This document shows, in pieces, positions 1 to 6,779 of a DNA stretch of 11,732 bases. Under the pieces are notes generated by a model that made no database searches, was not told where the DNA came from, and worked only from the letters and a program-made list of their open reading frames with translations. Source of the DNA: Acidobacteriota bacterium (GTDB lineage: Bacteria > Acidobacteriota > UBA6911); contig JAHFUH010000112.1 of the NCBI GenBank assembly GCA_023265215.1, positions 1 through 11,732 on the forward strand, read 5' to 3'. The position numbers and the translations under genes are program-made. Each line of letters opens with the position of its first letter. Positions within the stretch are counted from its first letter, which is position 1.

Positions 1-1
1 A

Positions 2-1492
2 GGGGAATACGATGTAGTTGATCCAAAATACCGGCCTATCCCCGGCCACAGCGATCCGGACACGTTGCTTCCCGCACGCCGAAAGGTTTTGCGCGGCCGC
101 GGCAACGTTACTCAGATGCACTATGCCAAAAAGGGCATTATCACTCCCGAAATGGAATTTGTTGCCCTTCGCGAAAATCTCAACTCGGAATTTGTCCGAG
201 AAGAAATTGCAAGCGGCCGAGCCATCATCCCGGCCAATATCAATCACCCGGAAATCGAGCCGGCCGCCATAGGACGAAATTTCCTGGTCAAAATCAACGC
301 AAATATCGGCAACTCTCTTGTGACTTCTTCGATCGAAGAAGAAGTCGAAAAAATGGCCTGGGCGATCCGCTGGGGCGCAGACACGGTCATGGATCTCTCG
401 ACCGGCAAGAATATTCATGAGACGCGCGAGTGGATTATTCGCAATTCGCCGGTTCCGATCGGTACCGTTCCAATTTACCAGGCGCTGGAAAAAGTGGAGG
501 GCAAAGCCGAGGAGCTTTCATGGGAGATCTTCAGGGACACGCTGATTGAGCAGGCGGAGCAGGGAGTGGACTATTTCACAATTCATTCCGGCGTTCTCCT
601 GCGATATATACCGCTGACGGCAGAACGCGTGACGGGAATCGTCAGTCGGGGTGGTGCAATTCTTGCAAAATGGTGCCTGGCACATCACCTGGAAAACTTT
701 CTCTACACCAGGTTCGAAGAAATTTGCGAAATAATGAAGGCTTATGATGTGGCTTTCTCCCTTGGGGACGGACTTCGGCCGGGATGTCTGGCGGATGCCA
801 ATGACAAAGCGCAGTTCGCCGAATTGGAAACCCTGGGCGAGCTGACCCTGAAGGCCTGGGCTCATGATTGTCAGGTGATGATCGAGGGGCCGGGCCATGT
901 TCCTTTGGATAAAATAAAGGAAAACATGGATCGGGAACTCGAACTCTGTCATGAAGCGCCTTTTTATACCCTGGGACCTCTCGTTACTGATGCCGCACCG
1001 GGTTACGATCATATTACCAGCGCGATTGGAGCCGCGTTCATCGGCTGGCTCGGGACTGCCATGCTGTGTTATGTCACACCCAAAGAGCACCTGGGCTTGC
1101 CCAATAAGAAAGATGTAAAAGACGGGGTGATCGCTTACAAAATCGCGGCCCATGCCGCCGATATTGCAAAAGGCCACAAGGCTGCAAGGGCAATTGATGA
1201 TGCCATTTCAAAAGCCCGCTTCGAGTTCCGATGGGAGGATCAATTCAACCTGTCGTTTGATCCCGAGACGGCTCGTGAATTTCATGGGGAAACATTGCCG
1301 CAGGAAGTCGCAAGAGTTGCTCACTTCTGCAGCATGTGCGGCCCTCATTTCTGTTCCATGAAAATCACCCAGGATGTGCGGGATTTGGCCACCGGCGAAG
1401 CAGTTGCCCAAGAAAAAAATTTAAGGGAGGGGATGGACCAGAAAAGTCGCGATTTTATCGATCACGGCTCCGAAATTTATCAAAAGATATAG
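2..1492 (+). CDS. thiC: Phosphomethylpyrimidine synthase ThiC, 5'-truncated by window edge
   Basis: Radical-SAM enzyme that rearranges aminoimidazole ribotide into hydroxymethylpyrimidine phosphate, the pyrimidine half of thiamine; cytosolic. The frame is open from base 2 (GEYDVVDPKYRP...) to the TAG at 1490-1492, giving 496 visible residues. A TTG at 65 could be mistaken for a start, but family-like sequence continues upstream of it, so the true start is outside the window. ThiC signatures seen: NVTQMHYAKKGIITPEMEF near the visible N-terminus, HSGVLLRYIPLT, SLGDGLRPGC, MIEGPGHVP, and the C-terminal [4Fe-4S] motif CSMCGPHFC (CX2CX4C, cysteine codons at 1328, 1337 and 1352). The presence of sequence N-terminal to NVTQ indicates the long bacterial form (about 600 residues or more) rather than the short form. 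No other thi gene is in view, and any TPP riboswitch would be outside the window. No intrinsic terminator is obvious in the 119 bp after the stop. Confidence 0.97.
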   Translation, partial: GEYDVVDPKYRPIPGHSDPDTLLPARRKVLRGRGNVTQMHYAKKGIITPEMEFVALRENLNSEFVREEIASGRAIIPANINHPEIEPAAIGRNFLVKINANIGNSLVTSSIEEEVEKMAWAIRWGADTVMDLSTGKNIHETREWIIRNSPVPIGTVPIYQALEKVEGKAEELSWEIFRDTLIEQAEQGVDYFTIHSGVLLRYIPLTAERVTGIVSRGGAILAKWCLAHHLENFLYTRFEEICEIMKAYDVAFSLGDGLRPGCLADANDKAQFAELETLGELTLKAWAHDCQVMIEGPGHVPLDKIKENMDRELELCHEAPFYTLGPLVTDAAPGYDHITSAIGAAFIGWLGTAMLCYVTPKEHLGLPNKKDVKDGVIAYKIAAHAADIAKGHKAARAIDDAISKARFEFRWEDQFNLSFDPETAREFHGETLPQEVARVAHFCSMCGPHFCSMKITQDVRDLATGEAVAQEKNLREGMDQKSRDFIDHGSEIYQKI

Positions 1493-1611
1493 ATCGAAGA
1501 AGTCGGCGTAGTTAACTGTCCTGCATATGGATATCAACTTCCGCTTTTGTTTTCACTCCGAATCGAGAACGATTTCAAACGGTCAGACGAAGGATCGCAA
1601 GGATTCGAAAC

Positions 1612-2268
1612 TTAAAGTTTCATCCAGCGGGCGGAAGCCCAGCCCTGATGCGCGTGGGAATTGAAGAGCCGCAAAAATGGAGGATTCCCCCAGTCCACCA
1701 CACTGATGGTTCCCGGATCGAGAAAGAACCGGCTCGATGCCTGAAGAGGTATATTCAAAGCGGAGGCTATCAAAGCTTTTATTGGCCCGACATGGCTGAC
1801 CAGCACAACGGAGGCTCCTTCAAAATCATCCTTCAGCTGCTCCGCCAGTTTTATCATGCGATCCCGCACGCTCTCAAAGGATTCTCCACCGGGCGGCGCA
1901 TAGGAAGGGTCTGATTCCCATTTTGCAAGCCGTTCGGCATCCTGGCTCCCGAGTTGTAATACTTCGCTGCGGGTCAACCCGTCCCATTTTCCGAAAGAGC
2001 CCTCCGCCAGGCGCGCATCCGCACGAAGCTCGACTCCACAGGCTCTCTGAATTTGCACTGCTGTATCCGCTGCGCGGCGTAATGGACTTGTAATGATAAC
2101 ACCGATTGGAAGCTCGGAAAGCACTGCTGCAACCTGCCGGGCTTGCTTCGCCCCGTTGTCTGTCAGCGGTTCGTCGCGCACGCCAAGATAGCGCATTTGC
2201 AGGTTATCCGCGGTTTCGCCATGACGAACCAGAAACAACCGCAACACCTCTTTCGAGAATCTATTCAT
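1612..2268 (-). CDS. Histidine phosphatase superfamily protein (phosphoglycerate-mutase-like)
   Basis: A 218-residue cytosolic phosphatase of the branch-1 histidine phosphatase superfamily. Motifs seen: LVRHGET with nucleophile His16, the phosphate-binding arginine in TSPLRRA (Arg64/65), the acid-base Glu89 in LAEGSFGKWDG, and the second catalytic histidine in VSHVGPIK (His159), so all catalytic residues are present. The family hydrolyses phosphomonoesters through a phosphohistidine. Members include cofactor-dependent mutases, PhoE-like phosphatases and alpha-ribazole phosphatase CobC. A cobalamin adenosyltransferase lies about 2 kb away, so a CobC-like role is conceivable, but they are separate transcription units and I would not assign it. 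The ATG start at 2268 is preceded by a GAGGG ribosome binding site about 5 nt upstream. The gene converges on thiC and is divergent from the PAP2 gene. A 15-nt palindrome (GAAACTT-A-AAGTTTC, 1607-1621) overlaps its stop codon. Confidence 0.9.
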   Translation of the reverse strand: MNRFSKEVLRLFLVRHGETADNLQMRYLGVRDEPLTDNGAKQARQVAAVLSELPIGVIITSPLRRAADTAVQIQRACGVELRADARLAEGSFGKWDGLTRSEVLQLGSQDAERLAKWESDPSYAPPGGESFESVRDRMIKLAEQLKDDFEGASVVLVSHVGPIKALIASALNIPLQASSRFFLDPGTISVVDWGNPPFLRLFNSHAHQGWASARWMKL

Positions 2269-2362
2269 CGGGTCCCTCGACGATTGAGCCGCTTTAAAGT
2301 AATATATTGCCGCTTTTTGCGTAAATAAAATCGCAGCCCTGGATTAACAAAATTCATATGGA

Positions 2363-3322
2363 TTGAAATTGCAGCCAGCCACTTCGTCTTCCTTCATTCA
2401 CAAATGGACGGACAATCTTCATTCGACCGACAGGCTTATGATTGCATTCTGGGGCATACCTGCAGCCTTCAGCGTCCTTCTGTACTCCAGAATCCCCCTG
2501 TGGGGGCTCATTATTGCAGCCGATCTGGTCGCCGTGATTCTGGTCTGCATGCTTGCATATTATTCCAATTGGACCGGTTCCAGGACGCTGCGCTGGATTC
2601 ATGATTGGGCCGCATTCCCGCTGGTTGTATTTACCTATAAACAGTTCTACTTCATTATTGCGCCACTCCACCGAGGGAAGGATTATGATTGGCTGCTTAT
2701 CGCGATAGACCATTGGTTGTTTCGCACAAATCCGACAGAGTGGCTGGCCCGGTTATCGAATCCATTTCTGACTGAGGTTCTGCAGATCTCCTATTCGCTT
2801 TTCTATGTCTTTTTTATTGCCGTTGGACTTGAGCTGTATCTAAAAAAAGACCTATCCGAATTCAGATATTTCCGATTTACGATCGTCTACGGCTTTTTTC
2901 TTTCCTACCTTGCCTATCTTTTTTTCCCTGCAGTCGGGCCACGGTTCACACTTCATGACTTTTCCAAAATCAATATTGAAATGCCGGGCCTCTTCTTTAC
3001 GCCGGCTTTGCGCTGGTTTGTCAACTTCTTTGAATCGATTCATCCCGGCATGTCGAACAGCATCGCCATCGCAAGTGCCCAGCGGGATGTTTTTCCCAGC
3101 GGCCACACCATGATGACTTTGATGGCGATTACCCTATCTTGGAACTACAAGCTCAAGGTTCGCCCTTACATTCTTGTTGTCGGAATTCTGTTGATAATCG
3201 CGACCGTTTACCTGAGGTATCACTACCTTGTGGACTTATTGGCAGGCGCCCTGCTGGCTCTGTCATGCATGGCAACTTCAAGAAAGCTTTTCGAGCTTTT
3301 CAGACGCTCAAACCTTTTGTGA
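2363..3322 (+). CDS. PAP2-family membrane phosphatase/phosphotransferase, Aur1-like
   Basis: Integral membrane protein, 319 residues from the TTG at 2363, with about six hydrophobic segments (roughly residues 26-45, 47-66, 81-100, 142-159, 171-190 and 269-302, the last possibly two helices). Motifs seen: FFPAVGPRF (189-195), FPSGHT with His248, and YLRYHYLVD with His287 and Asp291. These correspond to the C1-C3 active-site motifs of PAP2 enzymes, with the C1 motif in the FPAxxPRF form of the Aur1/PAP2_3 branch. The active site should face the periplasm and act on a lipid phosphate or transfer a head group. The substrate is unknown: phosphatidate or undecaprenyl-pyrophosphate phosphatase and inositol-phosphate transferase are all possible. 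The start is uncertain: TTG 2363 has no clear ribosome binding site, and the first in-frame ATG is at 2438 (residue 26), which would begin inside the first helix. The 3' end overlaps the convergent LysR gene by 15 bp. Confidence 0.88.
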   Translation: MKLQPATSSSFIHKWTDNLHSTDRLMIAFWGIPAAFSVLLYSRIPLWGLIIAADLVAVILVCMLAYYSNWTGSRTLRWIHDWAAFPLVVFTYKQFYFIIAPLHRGKDYDWLLIAIDHWLFRTNPTEWLARLSNPFLTEVLQISYSLFYVFFIAVGLELYLKKDLSEFRYFRFTIVYGFFLSYLAYLFFPAVGPRFTLHDFSKINIEMPGLFFTPALRWFVNFFESIHPGMSNSIAIASAQRDVFPSGHTMMTLMAITLSWNYKLKVRPYILVVGILLIIATVYLRYHYLVDLLAGALLALSCMATSRKLFELFRRSNLL

Positions 3323-4195
3323 ATTCTGCATGAGCTCGATGAATTTGTTAGCTGCCGGGCTCAATACCTGCTTGCTCCTTACCACAATGCCAAGCGACCG
3401 ATAAAAGCTCTTGTCGGCAAATCCCACCTGAACCAAGGCGCCGCTTTGAATCTCTTTTTGCACACTTGGAAGCGGCACTATCGATATCCCGGCGCCAATT
3501 TCCACGCTGCGTTTGATCGTTTCAATATTGTTGAATTCCATGACGACACGAACTCGAATATCATGCTCCTGGAATATTCGATCCAAAGCCCGTTGGCTGG
3601 CCATCCCCTTTTCAAAGGCAATGAAGTTTTCTTCATCAAGTTTTTTGATGTTTACATGATGCCGGCGTGCAAGAGGATGATCAGGCGCGCAGATCAAAAC
3701 CATTTTGTCTGACGGGAGCGCAATAATTCGCAAGCCTTTGCGCGGCTCCGGATAGGTCACAACGCCAAGGTCAATAGCCCCGCTGAGACAATCCTCATAA
3801 ACTTGGGCGCCCGGGCTGTATTCCACATGAAGGTTTACTTTCGGGTAGATCTTGAGAAAGGTTTTAATCACAACCGACATTTCGTACAAACCTACACTGT
3901 AGATTGTCCCGACACGAACGCTTCCCGCCATATCCTGGCCGATCGCTTTCATTTCCAACTGCATATGATCAAAGCTGTCAAGAATCGTGCGGGAACGCTC
4001 GTAAAAAACCCGGCCCGCCGCGGTGGGAGTCACCGATTTGCCATCCCGGCTCAGCAACTGTGTTTCAAACCTGGATTCCAGATTCTTAACCTGCTGGCTG
4101 ACTGCCGACTGAGTAATTAAATTCCGGACCGCAGCCCGCGAAAAGCTCCGGCTTTCGACCAGATCACAAAAAACCTTCAGAGTTGCGATTTGCAT
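3308..4195 (-). CDS. LysR-family transcriptional regulator
   Basis: A 295-residue DNA-binding regulator of standard LysR length. The N-terminal winged helix-turn-helix (about residues 1-60) shows the usual pattern: FCDLVESRSFSRAA, then the recognition helix SAVSQQVKNLESRF, then LLSRDGKSVTPTAAG. A linker helix leads into a substrate-binding domain from about residue 90 (SVRVGTIYSVGLYEM..., VEYSPGAQ, DLGVVT), by eye closest to the CbbR/CysL/YeiE-like group. The effector cannot be predicted. The ATG start at 4195 is well supported by a GGAGG site 5 nt upstream. A sigma-70-like promoter with an inverted repeat over its -10 lies 78-106 bp upstream and suggests autoregulation. The gene is not divergent from a target gene: the next gene upstream is a cobalamin adenosyltransferase on the same strand, and the downstream PAP2 gene converges. 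The regulated genes are therefore not evident from the neighbourhood. Confidence 0.94.
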   Translation of the reverse strand: MQIATLKVFCDLVESRSFSRAAVRNLITQSAVSQQVKNLESRFETQLLSRDGKSVTPTAAGRVFYERSRTILDSFDHMQLEMKAIGQDMAGSVRVGTIYSVGLYEMSVVIKTFLKIYPKVNLHVEYSPGAQVYEDCLSGAIDLGVVTYPEPRKGLRIIALPSDKMVLICAPDHPLARRHHVNIKKLDEENFIAFEKGMASQRALDRIFQEHDIRVRVVMEFNNIETIKRSVEIGAGISIVPLPSVQKEIQSGALVQVGFADKSFYRSLGIVVRSKQVLSPAANKFIELMQNSQKV

Positions 4196-4249
4196 AAATC
4201 CTCCGCAGCCTCAGGGCACCCAAGCACAGCAAAACAGACGTTTAATCAG

Positions 4250-4301
4250 TATTATTAACTATTTAGATGATAATAATAAGTTATTCTGATGCACATATCA
4301 A
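4250..4301 (-). promoter_or_regulatory. Predicted sigma-70 promoter and inverted-repeat operator of the LysR gene
   Basis: Reading the minus strand, TTGATA (4301-4296), a 17-bp spacer and TATTAT (4278-4273) match the -35/-10 consensus at 5 of 6 positions each. Transcription would begin near 4266 and leave a leader of about 70 nt before the LysR ATG. An 8-bp inverted repeat, TATTATTA (4250-4257) and TAATAATA (4271-4278) with a 13-bp spacer, puts one arm exactly on the -10 hexamer. A smaller palindrome, AATAA-G-TTATT, spans 4275-4285. A/T-rich dyads of this kind are typical LysR-family binding sites, so autorepression is inferred. The tract is clearly more AT-rich than its surroundings. Confidence 0.6.
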
Positions 4302-4398
4302 AATCATTTAATTCCCCTACTCTAAAACCTGGGTTCTATCCTCGGTCCTGGAGAGCAAGCGCTTCAAGCTGAGAAAAAGCGGGTTTCCGGATGAGTCT

Positions 4399-4962
4399 CT
4401 AGGAACCTGCCCGGTTCCTTCCAAAGGTGGGGTGCGATTCAGGAATCGATTGCAGCAGGTTGGCATAGCGAGCCATGACGAAACAAAGGTCTGAAATCCG
4501 GTTCAGATATCGAAGAACGCAGGGATCGACCTTTTCAATTCTGGATAGTCCAACACAATGGCGTTCTGCACGCCGGGCGACCGCCCGAACCAAATGCAGC
4601 GCGGAAGCCTGAATGGAACCACCGGGCAGTATAAACTTCTTAAGCGGCTGCAAGTTTTGCTCAAATGAATCTATTTCCTGCTCTAGGGCACGGATGTCTT
4701 CATCGCCCAAGCCCTGGCTGGCGCGATCCTTCCCTTCCGGTGTGGCGATCTCGGCGCCAATTGTAAACAGTTTGTCCTGAACAACTTGGAGGATCGTGTC
4801 GATTCGGTCGGGCAATGAATAGCTACGGACGAACCCTATCAGCGCATTCAATTCATCCAGCGAACCGCAGGCCTCGATGTAAGGAGTGTCTTTGGAAACC
4901 CGGCTTCCGCCGATCCTTCCCGTCGTTCCGTCATCGCCTGTCCTGGTATAAATTCTGGCCAT
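4399..4962 (-). CDS. Cob(I)alamin adenosyltransferase, PduO type
   Basis: Transfers the adenosyl group of ATP to cob(I)alamin to make coenzyme B12; a cytosolic trimer in the family. The product has 187 residues, the usual size. Motifs seen: the N-terminal ATP-binding loop IYTRTGDDGTTG (residues 4-15), ACGSLDELNA (31-40), ILPGGS (111-116), the RAVARRAER helix (126-134) that carries the conserved arginines, and YLNRISDLCFVMAR (152-165). The start is placed at the ATG at 4962, because the protein then begins MARIYTRTG like its relatives and a GGAG lies 8 nt upstream. An ATG at 4977 and a TTG at 5004 are in frame but less likely. No other cobalamin gene or B12-dependent mutase is in view. A 7-bp hairpin (AGGAACC/GGTTCCT, 4401-4419) overlaps the stop codon but lacks a U-tract, so read-through toward the LysR gene is possible. 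Confidence 0.95.
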   Translation of the reverse strand: MARIYTRTGDDGTTGRIGGSRVSKDTPYIEACGSLDELNALIGFVRSYSLPDRIDTILQVVQDKLFTIGAEIATPEGKDRASQGLGDEDIRALEQEIDSFEQNLQPLKKFILPGGSIQASALHLVRAVARRAERHCVGLSRIEKVDPCVLRYLNRISDLCFVMARYANLLQSIPESHPTFGRNRAGS

Positions 4963-5054
4963 TGGTTCACTCTCCATTGTTAAACCGCTAAACTGCCTCC
5001 ACAATAATCAGACAATAGCATAACAGGCCGATTTAAGGAGAAATAGAGGCCGAA

Positions 5055-5089
5055 AAATAAAAAAGGCGTTCCGCAGGAACGCCTTTTTT
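5055..5089. terminator. Bidirectional intrinsic terminator
   Basis: A perfect 8-bp GC-rich stem, GGCGTTCC (5065-5072) and GGAACGCC (5076-5083), has the 3-nt loop GCA. It is followed by six T residues on the plus strand and preceded by an A-rich run (5055-5064) that becomes a U-tract on the minus strand. On the minus strand it lies 25 nt past the stop of the DksA-like gene, so its natural job is to end that transcript and insulate the adenosyltransferase gene. Confidence 0.92.
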
Positions 5090-5113
5090 CATCCTATTGA
5101 CAGTTATGCCCGG

Positions 5114-5455
5114 CTAAGCCGTTTTCTTCTCTTTACATGCAATGCAGACAGACGTCCAGGGCACAGCCTTAAGGCGCGCGAGACTGATCTCTTCTTCACA
5201 GATAGAACATATGCCGTAGTTGTCATTGTCGATTCTCTCGATAGCGGCTTCTATGGCGCGAAGCAGTTTTGCATCAATCTGGAGCAGCCTAAGGTTTACG
5301 TGGATTTCGTTATCATCGCTGGCCTGATCCACGAAATCGCCATGCCGCGTGTCTTCCATGTTCTCCCAATGTGGCTTTTTGCCTGTCGCATTGGTGATGG
5401 CATCACGCTTTTGCTCAAGGGCGGTTTTGAACCTCTTGAGATCCTTTTTATTCAT
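5114..5455 (-). CDS. DksA/TraR-family zinc-finger RNA polymerase-binding protein
   Basis: A small (113-residue) protein of the DksA/TraR family, which inserts a coiled coil into the RNA polymerase secondary channel and, in DksA itself, acts with ppGpp. Seen here: an N-terminal helical region, the segment GDFVDQASD (39-47), a second long helix, and a four-cysteine zinc finger with CSIC (Cys83/86) and CIAC (Cys104/107). DFVDQA aligns by eye with the coiled-coil tip DPVDRA of E. coli DksA, so the two aspartates and the alanine needed for activity appear conserved. It is shorter than E. coli DksA (151 residues), mainly at the N-terminus. The start is placed at the second in-frame ATG (5455), which has AGAGG at 8 nt; the ATG at 5461 would sit only 2 nt from it. 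It has its own promoter and terminator, so it is monocistronic. Whether it is a true DksA or a paralogue cannot be decided here. Confidence 0.92.
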   Translation of the reverse strand: MNKKDLKRFKTALEQKRDAITNATGKKPHWENMEDTRHGDFVDQASDDNEIHVNLRLLQIDAKLLRAIEAAIERIDNDNYGICSICEEEISLARLKAVPWTSVCIACKEKKTA

Positions 5456-5483
5456 AGGCATAACCTCTTATTAAAAAAGTGAA

Positions 5484-5512
5484 ACTATAGATCAAAACCG
5501 CCGGCATGTAAA
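5484..5512 (-). promoter_or_regulatory. Predicted sigma-70 promoter of the DksA-like gene
   Basis: On the minus strand TTTACA (5512-5507), a 17-bp spacer and TATAGT (5489-5484) each match the consensus at 5 of 6 positions. Transcription would start near 5477 and give a leader of about 22 nt that contains the AGAGG ribosome binding site used by the ATG at 5455. Confidence 0.6.
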
Positions 5513-5557
5513 CTGCCAGATTCAATCAAGTCTGATCGGCTGGTTGAGGGGGATATC

Positions 5558-5804
5558 CTTAGGGCATGCGCAAGAATTACTTGGCATTTTGGCGCGAGCG
5601 CCGGGCGGGCAGATGCAAGGCGATGCGACGCCATCGTCGAGGAGCGGCAACGCAGCAGATGCCCGCCCGCCGCTGCGGCCCGCAGGCCCGCTGGTTTTGT
5701 TGCTCGCTCCTTACATGCAGCCCGGCTGGCTCGTCGCTCGCGCCTAGCCAACGGGACTGGGGGCCGGCAGCAAAATGCCAAGTAATTCTTGCGCATGCCC
5801 TAAG
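5558..5804. repeat. MITE-like element with perfect 34-bp terminal inverted repeats
   Basis: The left arm 5558-5591 (CTTAGGGCATGCGCAAG...) and the right arm 5771-5804 are exact reverse complements over 34 bp. A further 10-bp pair, GGCGCGAGCG (5591-5600) and CGCTCGCGCC (5735-5744), continues the left arm directly but is displaced by 26 bp on the right. Another internal pair is GGGCGGGCA (5603-5611) and TGCCCGCCC (5660-5668). If the outer CTTA/TAAG is the target, the element proper is 5562-5800 (239 bp) with a TA duplication at a CTTAAG site, as IS630/Tc1-mariner-type elements produce. The interior is strongly GC-rich compared with its flanks and encodes no recognisable transposase. It fills most of the 403-bp gap between the DksA-like gene and the DUF2156 gene; the rest (5513-5557 and 5805-5858) shows nothing recognisable. 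Confidence 0.75.
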
Positions 5805-5858
5805 TTCTTTATTATTTTCTGCTGTCGGATTTTCGACGTGGCCTGCTCTAAGGCGCTG

Positions 5859-6779
5859 TTAAATCTTTAGATAATCCAATTCATAGGCGGGGATAATCTG
5901 AATTGGATGATAGGACAATTTAGCGTCTCGCAACCCAGGATCACCCAGATCTTCTTCGCGATTTATAAATTGAAACCCCTGAGCTTCGACTATTTTTGCC
6001 GTTTCCCAGTTAACGACTTGGTAAAGGCCTTTGTAGCTCCGCAATGCCCGTTCGAAATGAACAGCAATGGTTGTCGGATTGATCGTTTCAAAAATAGAAA
6101 AAGCAACCGGACGACCATTCACGGCTATAAATAATCCCTGCTGGCGAAATTCGTCAAAGTGGCGAAGTGTGCAGTCCAAGGCTGCCAGTTCTCTCTCCAG
6201 CATTCCCTCAACCTGAGGATGCTCCTCCTGCTGGATCGAGTTTAAAACTTCAAGGCATGAATCAGTAGTGGCGCCCGTGAGCTTCTCGACCGACCAGCGG
6301 TACAAACCGGAGGCTTGTGCCAGCAAGTTGCGTTTTTTAGCGTATTTGCGACCTGGCAGCTGAGAAAGTAGATTTGCACTATACAGATAGTTGGAAACCG
6401 CTCGATCCTCCCGGGTTGCGAAAGATTTCACAAAATCAGGATTTTGTCCCAGAAAGTAATCGGAAACGCCGATGATCTTCAGCGGATACGGCAATGCGGC
6501 GGCGCCCTCGAGCAGCTTTTGTGAAAGTGAGGGGGTGAGTTTTTCCATGGGCTGCATCAAATGGCGGCGCTGATCCGGTTCCAGTATGCACGAGACTAGC
6601 AAAATTTCGGGTTCGGCGAAAACCCATGCATATTGAAACAAGCCTTGCCATGCAGCTAGTGTTGCAAAAGTATAGCCGGTGAGCGGCTGCGGGTGTTTCT
6701 TCAGGAATTCATCAAGAGCCCGATGCTGCTCCAGCTTTAGGGGCTCAAACTGAAAGCCTAGCAAGGAAAGCTCATCCAT
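5859..6779 (-). CDS. DUF2156 / phosphatidylglycerol lysyltransferase C-terminal-like protein
   Basis: A 306-residue soluble protein of the DUF2156 group, which has two tandem GNAT-like folds and is related to the catalytic domain of MprF lysyl-phosphatidylglycerol synthases and to FemX-type aminoacyl transferases. Features seen: LPGRKYAKKRNLL (141-153, the conserved basic GKKYHKKRN-type segment), VNGRPVAFSIFE (220-231), and the C-terminal INREEDLGDPGLRDAKLSYHP (272-292), which is diagnostic of the group. No membrane helices are present, so it is not a full MprF flippase-synthase. The biochemical role of these stand-alone proteins is not established; transfer of an aminoacyl or acyl group is an inference from the fold. 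Its ATG overlaps the stop of the upstream GNAT gene (TAATG), so the two are translationally coupled. The MITE-like element begins 55 bp beyond its stop. Confidence 0.82.
   Translation of the reverse strand: MDELSLLGFQFEPLKLEQHRALDEFLKKHPQPLTGYTFATLAAWQGLFQYAWVFAEPEILLVSCILEPDQRRHLMQPMEKLTPSLSQKLLEGAAALPYPLKIIGVSDYFLGQNPDFVKSFATREDRAVSNYLYSANLLSQLPGRKYAKKRNLLAQASGLYRWSVEKLTGATTDSCLEVLNSIQQEEHPQVEGMLERELAALDCTLRHFDEFRQQGLFIAVNGRPVAFSIFETINPTTIAVHFERALRSYKGLYQVVNWETAKIVEAQGFQFINREEDLGDPGLRDAKLSYHPIQIIPAYELDYLKI

Noticed and set aside
518..1177. Long minus-strand open frame inside thiC
   Set aside because: Shadow frame of a strongly conserved gene; its translation resembles no family.
65..1492. 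TTG at 65 as the start of thiC
   Set aside because: The frame remains open and family-like upstream to the window edge, so this is an internal codon.
1607..1621. Palindrome GAAACTT-A-AAGTTTC at the end of the histidine phosphatase gene as a terminator
   Set aside because: The 1-nt centre cannot form a hairpin loop without losing pairs, and there is no U-tract; probably chance.
1612..5004. A cobalamin gene cluster made of the histidine phosphatase and the adenosyltransferase
   Set aside because: The two genes are separated by unrelated genes in different transcription units, and the phosphatase has no feature specific to CobC.
5485..5862. Open frames on both strands inside the MITE-like element, both beginning MRKNYLAF
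   Set aside because: They arise from the inverted repeat itself, have low-complexity Arg/Ala/Pro composition, no family resemblance and no ribosome binding site.
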